Part shown: in pieces, positions 15,204 to 21,174 of the stretch
How positions within the stretch are numbered: the stretch's first letter is position 1
How the letters are laid out: the number at the start of each line of letters is the position of its first letter
Assembly: GCA_037440545.1 (NCBI GenBank)
Contig: JBBITX010000019.1
Location: forward strand, 1-21,982
Source: JAVZIQ01 sp037440545
GTDB taxonomy: Archaea > Thermoproteota > Bathyarchaeia > Bathyarchaeales > Bathycorpusculaceae
DNA: 21,982 nucleotides
Reading direction: 5' to 3'
Position numbers and translations under genes: made by a program
Notes under the pieces: generated by a model
Database searches by the model: none
What the model saw: the letters and a program-made list of their open reading frames with translations, nothing else
Told to the model about the DNA's origin: nothing

Positions 15204-15950
15204 TCATTTCCTTCTGGAAAAGTTTTTAAGTTTTACGCCGCGCTTCTTCTTCAGTTTTATCTTCTCAACAGTTTTGGCCACTCCATCCAAGCCTTCATTT
15301 AATTTAGACCGTATTATTTCTAAAGCTTCCTTAGGTGTTAATCCAGGAATTTCCTCGCCTAAAGCTTTCTTCGCCAGGTTTCCAGCTGCGTTTAGTATTT
15401 CGCCGTTTAACCTTGAGTCCATCATGTCTGCTAGGTGGCAGATTAAAGCCTCAACTGTGCGCGGCTTTATTGGACCGTAATCTCCATGATGGGATGAAAC
15501 TATGTGGATGAGCTCTAGAGGAAAGTCCCTTCTCACAAGCTCAGCTATAACGAGTGAAAGGTGGTCCATATAGTCTGCAAGTTTTGTGGAAACGTAACTT
15601 CCATTTTCATTCAACATGTATGTTAGGGGTTTAAATATGTCGTGGAGCAGAATGCCTGCCAAAACAAGGTCTCGATTCACCTTTCCATGATAGATTTTCT
15701 CCACAGAGTTGCATAATGCTAGTGCCAAGTTGGCAGAGGATGCAACATGCTCTATATAACCTCCAGTATAGCAATGGTGATGGGACAATCCGGCTGGAGA
15801 AATCTCTAGAGGTAAACCTGAATGTTTTCGGCCTTCAACTTCAAAAACTGGATTTTCAAGAAGTTCAACAACTTTCCTTCGAAGTTTTTCATCCCGTATT
15901 TTGGCAGCTAAAACCCTAAGTTTAGGATGAAGCAATTTTCGCACATCCAA
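15204..15950 (-). CDS. HD-domain metal-dependent phosphohydrolase, YhaM-like
   Basis: This is a 248-residue HD-superfamily enzyme. Metal ligands can be followed: His57/His58 and His68 (LSHHHCYTGGYIEHVA), His103-Asp104 (LLHDIFK), His130, His154/155 (VSSHHGDYG) and Asp175 (CHLADMMDSRL). The spacing and the SHHG...P.T.EAL..H..D.MD block resemble the HD domain of the 3'-5' exoribonuclease YhaM, but the KH and OB parts of YhaM are absent. The C-terminal 30 residues are strongly basic (KKKRGVKLKNF), which suits nucleic-acid binding. The start is TTG at 15950, because an in-frame stop lies four codons upstream. GTG at 15944 is possible. It lies 41 bases after nfi and 17 before the tRNA-binding gene. 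Its substrate is unproven: nucleotides or RNA are both possible. Confidence 0.82.
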   Translation of the reverse strand: MDVRKLLHPKLRVLAAKIRDEKLRRKVVELLENPVFEVEGRKHSGLPLEISPAGLSHHHCYTGGYIEHVASSANLALALCNSVEKIYHGKVNRDLVLAGILLHDIFKPLTYMLNENGSYVSTKLADYMDHLSLVIAELVRRDFPLELIHIVSSHHGDYGPIKPRTVEALICHLADMMDSRLNGEILNAAGNLAKKALGEEIPGLTPKEALEIIRSKLNEGLDGVAKTVEKIKLKKKRGVKLKNFSRRK

Positions 15951-15991
15951 ATTGGCTATTCTCTATTAGCATATTAAAGCTATTATGGTTT

Positions 15992-16675
15992 TTACAGGCG
16001 ATCTAACCTATGTGTTTTAATTTTCCTCTTCTCCACGGCTGCTGCCTGATGGGCTATTCTTATTGGCTCAGGAATGCTGCTTTGGCGTATGCAGTGCTTA
16101 GCTATTTTGACGGCTGTTTCCAGCGAGATCATGTGTCCGACACTTACATAAACCTGCCTAGATTTCGGTTTAGCTTTTATGGCTGCGCCCACTATTTCAT
16201 CTTTCTCCTTCAAATATGAAAAATCTTCGCTGAAGTCTTCTAATTCTCCAACAAGCTTGCGTTTTGCAACGCCTATTGTTGGTTTGGATAGAACGAGCCC
16301 AAAATGGCTTGCTAGTCCACATCTGTATGGATGGGCGTAGCCATGGCCGTCTATTAGGAATACATCAGGCTGCTTATTTAACTTTCTAATGCATAGAATT
16401 GCAGGTGGAAGCTCTCTAAAGGAAAGGAGCGTTGGAATGTAGGGAAACGTAGTTTCACACGTTGCTGTTTGCACTTCACACGGGATTAGGGTGGCGTAAT
16501 CTAAAACTGCTACGGCTCCAATTGACAGGTTTCCAAAATAAGAAACATCAACGCCTGCAACGTAGCGAATTTGATCTGGCAAAACATCCTTGAAGATGAT
16601 ACGTTTAGAAAGTTGAACCTGTGCCCTATGGGCCTTTTCGATAGAGAAAGGCTTATTCGCATGGGAAAGACTCAT
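15992..16675 (-). CDS. nfi: Endonuclease V
   Basis: It cleaves nucleic acid near deaminated bases, especially inosine. Archaeal and bacterial enzymes act on DNA, while the eukaryotic ones act on inosine-containing RNA. The protein is 227 residues with the complete catalytic set: Asp43 (AGVDVSY), Glu88 (SFRELP), Asp109 (DGHGYAHP) and the following histidine and lysine positions (His115, Lys138 in GVAKRKL). The PYIP wedge that separates the strands is at 78-81. The ATG at 16675 overlaps the stop of the translin gene by four bases, so the two are translationally coupled. The basic C-terminus is normal for the family. Confidence 0.95.
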   Translation of the reverse strand: MSLSHANKPFSIEKAHRAQVQLSKRIIFKDVLPDQIRYVAGVDVSYFGNLSIGAVAVLDYATLIPCEVQTATCETTFPYIPTLLSFRELPPAILCIRKLNKQPDVFLIDGHGYAHPYRCGLASHFGLVLSKPTIGVAKRKLVGELEDFSEDFSYLKEKDEIVGAAIKAKPKSRQVYVSVGHMISLETAVKIAKHCIRQSSIPEPIRIAHQAAAVEKRKIKTHRLDRL

Positions 16676-17331
16676 TCAGCTTCCTTTCTTTTTCTTTGCC
16701 TCTGCATCTCAAAATTTTTCAAAAGTTTTTCAAGCTTTTCCATCCTAACCTCATGGGTTAGGTCTCCCCGTGTGGTTTCTATAATTTTTCTTGCAACGTC
16801 ACATTTCCTTCTAAGCCCTGGAACAAGCATGTAAGCTTCATCCATAGCCATAAGCTCCGTGTATATTTCATCCATAATCTTTAGACACCATTCGCTTTTT
16901 TCAGCTGTGCCCTCTCGTAGGGAGTCTAGGGCTAAACGTCTACACTCTCCGATGACATCTGCAAGTCCAAGCACGTAGTCTAGGGATGGCACGTTGATTT
17001 CCTTAGGGGTTGCAAAACGCTTCTGTTCAACGAGTGTTAGAAATATTTTCGCTTCAGCGTATTCTTGTAGGGCTGCATTAAATAAACTTGTGTTGAGAGA
17101 TTCTGGATATTCCTCTGCAACCTTCTCCAGATCTGTAAGGGCTTCCTTAGCCTTTTCAAGAAGTCTTTTAGCCTCATTAACCCTTTTCTGATGGATTAAA
17201 AGTATTGCCTGTTTCGATAGGCTTGTCATCTTCCTCATGCCAGTTTGAGTCTTCTCCTTCACCCTTTCCTTTATCTTCAGCTCTTTTCTAATAACTTTCA
17301 AAATTGATTTTAAACTCGGCAAACCATACAC
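16672..17331 (-). CDS. Translin/TRAX-family protein with TRAX-type acidic residues
   Basis: This is a 219-residue helical protein of the archaeal translin family. Two signature blocks are clear: LQEYAEAKIF (residues 89-98) and YVLGLADVIGECRR (119-132). They place Glu90 and Glu93 three apart, and Asp125 and Glu129 four apart. That is the spacing of the four metal-binding acids of the TRAX endoribonuclease subunit of the eukaryotic C3PO complex. Translin proper lacks the full set, so this protein is a predicted RNase. The start GTG is at 17331. The stop overlaps the start of nfi by four bases. It is probably the first gene of a four-gene group. The assignment to the family is firm and the catalytic role is inferred. 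Confidence 0.9.
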   Translation of the reverse strand: MYGLPSLKSILKVIRKELKIKERVKEKTQTGMRKMTSLSKQAILLIHQKRVNEAKRLLEKAKEALTDLEKVAEEYPESLNTSLFNAALQEYAEAKIFLTLVEQKRFATPKEINVPSLDYVLGLADVIGECRRLALDSLREGTAEKSEWCLKIMDEIYTELMAMDEAYMLVPGLRRKCDVARKIIETTRGDLTHEVRMEKLEKLLKNFEMQRQRKRKEAE

Positions 17332-17381
17332 TTTCCAATTATAAAATTTGCGGGCGAATATTTTATTGTTACCTAAAAAGG

Positions 17382-17396
17382 GTTTAATAAACGCTT
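17382..17396 (-). promoter_or_regulatory. Candidate promoter element for the translin-nfi-HD-OB operon
   Basis: On the minus strand this is AAGCGTTTATTAAAC, identical over 15 bases to the element upstream of rfcS at 12564-12578. It lies about 50 bases before the GTG start, which suits a TATA-like box with a leader of about 30 bases. Confidence 0.4.
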
Positions 17397-17414
17397 AATA
17401 GAATAAGCCTAGTT

Positions 17415-17606
17415 TCATTGTTTTTCAGGTTCACGCCACTTCTCTATGAAGAGTTTTTCGTCTCCAATTTTGAAGCTTACCTTCACAAATATGGAGTCTG
17501 AACCCTTAAATGGAAACATGCTGTCTTCAGCTAAATCCTTCGGCAAATAAATCAGGAATTTTCCATCCTTTCTTCTAAACAGCCTTCCTTTTCCTTCGCT
17601 AACCAC
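17415..17606 (-). CDS. Small AbrB/SpoVT-like protein of unknown function
   Basis: This is a 63-residue protein, beginning at GTG 17606, with AGGTG about 7 bases upstream that supports it as a real gene. The first half, GKGRLFRRKDGKFLIYLPKD, looks like a swapped-hairpin AbrB domain. It resembles the N-terminus of the PhoU-like protein at 11452-12552, which has SYIVSLPKKW at the same place. The remainder (KGSDSIFVKVSFKIGDEKLFIEKW) would complete the beta hairpins. It could be a small transcription factor or an antitoxin, but no toxin lies next to it. It stands between tyw1 and the translin gene with 83-93-base spacers on each side. I do not recognise a specific family. Confidence 0.65.
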   Translation of the reverse strand: MVSEGKGRLFRRKDGKFLIYLPKDLAEDSMFPFKGSDSIFVKVSFKIGDEKLFIEKWREPEKQ

Positions 17607-17699
17607 ACTTTACACCTCTCTTCAGGTTTGAGCAGCAATCAATAAATAATGTTTTATTTAAACCTTTACTTCCCTGTATAAAATTGAAATTTTAAAAAC

Positions 17700-18650
17700 T
17701 TAAAATTTTTTAGGTTTTTCAAGTCTGCTTAAAAGCACCACCCGGCTTTCCTCTGACTCGTCAATTATAGTGTAGCCTGTTTCTCTAGCCAGCTGAATTG
17801 CGAATTCACGTATTTCCCTATGGCTCGGCATGCAATCGTAGCCTAGGCGCAGCCTAGAGAAGCCTACATGCATGTAGGCTTTAGGCTCAATATAGGTTGG
17901 ATTCGCCTTATCAATCAGTTTTGCGTATCCCTCCACGTTAGACATGTTTAGTCCTTTCACAGCTGTTATTCGGATCACTGTTGGACAGCTGAGGCTGTTG
18001 AGAAGTTCAAGGGTTTGGTTTAATTTTTCCCAAGCGTTGGGAATGATTGGGCGGCACAATTTTTCATGGTTTTCCTTGTTAGAGGCGCATACTGAAATAT
18101 AAAGTTGTGTTGGTTCATGGCTTAAATTTGCAAGGGCGGAGGGTACAGTTCCGTTTGATACAAGGAATGTTGTGAAGCCTCGCCTATGAAAAGCCTGTAT
18201 AAGTTCGCCTATCTGCTCGTATAGGGTTGGCTCCCCTGTCAAACTTATAGCCGCATGTCTCGGCCGCATTGCTTCCTTAAACTTTTGAGAATTAGCTCTT
18301 GGATTTCCCTTGTATCCGCTTAGGATTTCAAGCTGAGCTTTTATGCTTCCCTCAACAATTTCTTCAGGTGAATCCCATTTGGGAAGTTTGGCCTCTTCCC
18401 ATACTATTTGAAGATCTCCGCTTTGAGCCCTCCAGCAGAATAGACAGCGCTGTGTACAGTTGAAAAGCGTTGGGGTCATTTGTATGCACTGGTGGGTTTT
18501 AATTCCATAAAACTTCTGTTTGTAACAGGGTCTGTCATGAATTAAGGTTTCATATAGCCACCTGCATCTTTTAACAGCTGAGTGCTGCCCAACAATATGG
18601 TATCTGTGTTTTTTCAGTGAATGAATCAGCTGGTCCGGCACAAGCGTCAT
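17700..18650 (-). CDS. tyw1: 4-demethylwyosine synthase TYW1 (radical SAM)
   Basis: It makes the tricyclic base of wyosine at G37 of tRNA-Phe, using S-adenosylmethionine and pyruvate. The protein is 316 residues. The radical SAM cluster is CTQRCLFC (Cys65, Cys69, Cys72; CX3CX2C). The second iron-sulfur cluster of the enzyme is supported by Cys29, Cys42 and Cys55, the same 13-residue spacings seen in archaeal TYW1. SLTGEPTLYEQI and SNGTVPSAL are the usual SAM-binding segments. The ATG at 18650 is preceded by AAGGA about 8 bases upstream. It follows the SHMT-like gene on the same strand after 74 bases. Confidence 0.96.
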   Translation of the reverse strand: MTLVPDQLIHSLKKHRYHIVGQHSAVKRCRWLYETLIHDRPCYKQKFYGIKTHQCIQMTPTLFNCTQRCLFCWRAQSGDLQIVWEEAKLPKWDSPEEIVEGSIKAQLEILSGYKGNPRANSQKFKEAMRPRHAAISLTGEPTLYEQIGELIQAFHRRGFTTFLVSNGTVPSALANLSHEPTQLYISVCASNKENHEKLCRPIIPNAWEKLNQTLELLNSLSCPTVIRITAVKGLNMSNVEGYAKLIDKANPTYIEPKAYMHVGFSRLRLGYDCMPSHREIREFAIQLARETGYTIIDESEESRVVLLSRLEKPKKF

Positions 18651-18724
18651 ATGATATTCCTTCGAGGAGGCTTACGCTTCTATTTTTATTCATGTTAAGT
18701 TATGGGATTTCAGAAATAAACGAA

Positions 18725-19906
18725 TTATGGTTCAAAGCAGTATTCGATTTTATTAAATTCCATGCAGAGTTTAGCAACCTCTTCTTTTACATGTTCAGGT
18801 TTTTCCATGTTTGAAACAGCATTTTTTATTAGTTCAGCGATTTTCAACATTTCCTCCTCCTTCATTCCCCGCCTTGTAACCTCGCATGTTCCTATTCTAA
18901 TGGCGCAATCCACAATTATGTTTGCACGTTGAAGTTTTTCCGCAATTCTTCTACTCTTGTCATAGTCACCGTAGTTTAGGATTACCTGATGAGATTGGGT
19001 GAAGCCCATTTTTGGACAAGCCACGGGGAATCCGTAATCGTAAAGGGCTTTGGCTAAAGCCTTAGAGTTGCGAATAACCTGGTCAGCGTATGCCATGCCA
19101 AAACTTTTCATTTCAGCCAACGCAAGGGTTAATGCTGCTATACGGTTCCAGTGGGCATTATCCACAAACCTTGGGTAAATGTTCTCTTTAATGGTTTCTC
19201 CAAGCTCTTTTTCTGCCAGAATTATGCCGCCTTGAGGGCCGAAGAAGGACTTGTGAGTTGAACCCATTAAAACCTGCGCTCCCTCCCTTAAAGGGTCTTG
19301 AAATTTTTTCCCGGCAATAAGCCCTAAAACGTGTGATCCGTCAAACCCTATGTAAGAGCCGCTTTCTCTGGCAGCATCAGCAAGCTCCTTAACTGGATGG
19401 GGAAATGTGATAAAGCTTGCTCCGAAAACAACCACTTTAGGCTTTTCATTTCGAATGGTTTCCTTCGCCTTTTCCACATCAATGTTCATGGACTTTTTGG
19501 AAAACGGTAGGGCCAAAGGCTTCAAGCCTAAAAGCCCGGCTAGGCCTTCCTGCCACAAGCCTGGATAGCCGCCGTTCCTTGGAGAAACACAGGCAATTGA
19601 ATCGTTTGGTTTTGTAAGGCATCCTAGAAAGATCATGTCTGCTATATGTCCAGATAGGGGACGTAGGTCAGCGGTTTCAGCTTCGAAAACGTTTTTAGCT
19701 AGCTCTTCGCCATACTGTTCAATTTCATCTATTATCCTTGTTCCCATGTAAAATCGGTCTCTGGCTGTGTAACGGTGGCAAAGGTCAGACGATAGGAGGC
19801 TTCGGACGGAGGGGCTCATAACATTTTCAGAGGGAATTAGGTTTAAGCATAATGTTCCACGCCAGTCCTCATGCCGCTTGACAAAATTCAAGATTTCGCT
19901 TATCAT
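18725..19906 (-). CDS. SHMT-like PLP enzyme with altered active site
   Basis: The fold and signature are those of serine hydroxymethyltransferase: LIPSENVMSPSV near the N-terminus, DGSHVLGLIAGK (Asp189, His192), the PLP lysine in STHKSFFGPQGG (Lys219), and AIRIGTCEVTRRGM with the carboxylate-binding Arg337. Two usual catalytic residues differ. The YAEG block reads YTAR, so the catalytic Glu becomes Ala48. The HGGH block reads RNGGY, so the PLP-stacking His becomes Tyr114. At 393 residues it is also a little short. It may be a real but divergent SHMT (for example one using an archaeal pterin), or a related PLP enzyme such as an aldolase or lyase. The ATG start at 19906 lies just after an AT-rich divergent spacer shared with the carbamoyltransferase gene. 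Confidence 0.75.
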   Translation of the reverse strand: MISEILNFVKRHEDWRGTLCLNLIPSENVMSPSVRSLLSSDLCHRYTARDRFYMGTRIIDEIEQYGEELAKNVFEAETADLRPLSGHIADMIFLGCLTKPNDSIACVSPRNGGYPGLWQEGLAGLLGLKPLALPFSKKSMNIDVEKAKETIRNEKPKVVVFGASFITFPHPVKELADAARESGSYIGFDGSHVLGLIAGKKFQDPLREGAQVLMGSTHKSFFGPQGGIILAEKELGETIKENIYPRFVDNAHWNRIAALTLALAEMKSFGMAYADQVIRNSKALAKALYDYGFPVACPKMGFTQSHQVILNYGDYDKSRRIAEKLQRANIIVDCAIRIGTCEVTRRGMKEEEMLKIAELIKNAVSNMEKPEHVKEEVAKLCMEFNKIEYCFEP

Positions 19907-19977
19907 TTCGCCATTACTCCATGCTGAACTGAAACTAAAGCTCTTACAAGCTTAAATGCTTTTAAGAACGTTGGGAG

Positions 19978-19984
19978 TATAAAA
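19978..19984. promoter_or_regulatory. Divergent TATA box between the SHMT-like and carbamoyltransferase genes
   Basis: TATAAAA in the context GAGTATAAAAGG, with the mirror sense CCTTTTATACTC on the other strand. For the carbamoyltransferase it gives a start near 20008 and a leader of about 40 bases with GGTGA before the GTG. For the SHMT-like gene it gives a start near 19954. One or both genes may use it. Confidence 0.45.
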
Positions 19985-20047
19985 GGTTGGATAAGGTTTA
20001 TTAATTGCCTAGGGTTGTGAAGCTTATAATTTAGACGGTGAAAACGG

Positions 20048-20962
20048 GTGCATCTGATAAATTTTAAAGAATTGTCCGGTCATCAGCTTATGGAGATAAT
20101 AGATAAGGCTATAGAGGTTAAGCGAAGCCCAGAAAATTATAGGAAAACGTTGGAAGAAAAGTCTCTGGCCATGATTTTCCAGAAAACTTCAACTAGAACA
20201 AGGGTTTCTTTCGAGGTTGCCATGACCCAGCTTGGCGGGCATGCTCTCTACATAGACTGGAGGACGACTAACTTCACAATAGCAGACGTATATGACGAAA
20301 CTCAGTATTTATCGCGGAACGTTGACTGCATTATGGCTAGGCTTCTGCGGAATTCAGACCTCCAAGTTATGGCTGAGGCTTCCAGGGTTCCAGTGATAAA
20401 TGGGTGTGACGAGAAGTACCATCCATGCCAGGCAATAGCAGACTTAATGACTATGAAGGAGAAGAAGGGAAAACTGGAGGGTTTGAAGCTTGTTTATGTG
20501 GGAGTACACAACAATGTTTGCAACTCCCTCATTGAGGGATGTACAAAAACTGGGGTGAAAATAGTCACCGTCACACCAATATTTAATGAGCCTTCAAGGG
20601 ATAATGAGCTTCTGGAAAACGCATTTAAATCTGGGCTTTATGAAACAACGTTAGACGTTAAAAACGCTGTTAAAGAAGCTGACTTTGTCTACACAGACAC
20701 ATGGGTTGACATGGAGTTCTTTTCAGATCCCAAATATGCCTCTGAAAAAGAGAAACGTTTGAAGCTTATGATGCCCTACCAAATAAACAGGGAGCTTATG
20801 GAGGGAAGCAAGGCGTACATAATGCATGACATGCCAATTCACCGTGGATATGAAATAGCCGCTGAAATGATTGAAAGCCCCAAATCAGTAATATACGAAC
20901 AAAGCGAAAATAGACTTCACTCTGCTAAGGCTATACTTCTAAAGCTCCTAGGAAAATATTAG
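20048..20962 (+). CDS. Ornithine-carbamoyltransferase-like enzyme, unusual acceptor site
   Basis: This is a 304-residue aspartate/ornithine carbamoyltransferase family member, starting at GTG 20048 with GGTGA about 7 bases upstream. The carbamoyl-phosphate site is intact: STRTR (48-52) and HPCQ (125-128). The asparagines of HNNVCNS (154-160) are kept. The acceptor side is not typical of ornithine carbamoyltransferase. The ornithine-binding SMG loop is replaced by DTWVDMEFF (Asp217, Asp221, Met222, Glu223), and the usual HCLP reads HDMP (260-263), so the substrate-binding cysteine is Asp261. It could still be an arginine-pathway enzyme, but its acceptor may differ, for example a diamine or other amine. 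No other arginine genes are in the window. Confidence 0.8.
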   Translation: MHLINFKELSGHQLMEIIDKAIEVKRSPENYRKTLEEKSLAMIFQKTSTRTRVSFEVAMTQLGGHALYIDWRTTNFTIADVYDETQYLSRNVDCIMARLLRNSDLQVMAEASRVPVINGCDEKYHPCQAIADLMTMKEKKGKLEGLKLVYVGVHNNVCNSLIEGCTKTGVKIVTVTPIFNEPSRDNELLENAFKSGLYETTLDVKNAVKEADFVYTDTWVDMEFFSDPKYASEKEKRLKLMMPYQINRELMEGSKAYIMHDMPIHRGYEIAAEMIESPKSVIYEQSENRLHSAKAILLKLLGKY

Positions 20963-20975
20963 GCTTGAACCTTTG

Positions 20976-20981
20976 TTTTTT
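20976..20981 (+). terminator. T-tract terminator after the carbamoyltransferase gene
   Basis: Six Ts (TTTGTTTTTTG) lie about 14 bases after the stop codon, a typical archaeal intrinsic termination site. No hairpin is needed in archaea. Confidence 0.45.
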
Positions 20982-21174
20982 GTCCACTTACCAATGAAAA
21001 ATAGTTTAATAAACCCTTAGCTCAGATTAGCTAGCTGGGGCAAAAGCAGAGAAGCTTATTTTCATTTTCTCTTGAGAAATTTTATTGAAGCCAGCGGATC
21101 TGAATATTATAGATTTTGAATATGCGTGAAGGCTAGCCTAACTGTGGATAATAATTTCGGATGAGAATGTTCTT

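Noticed and set aside
20963..21174. A gene or RNA in the spacer between the carbamoyltransferase and ftsY
   Set aside because: Only a T-tract and short palindromes (such as AGGCTAGCCT at 21130-21139) are visible; no frame or RNA fold is convincing.
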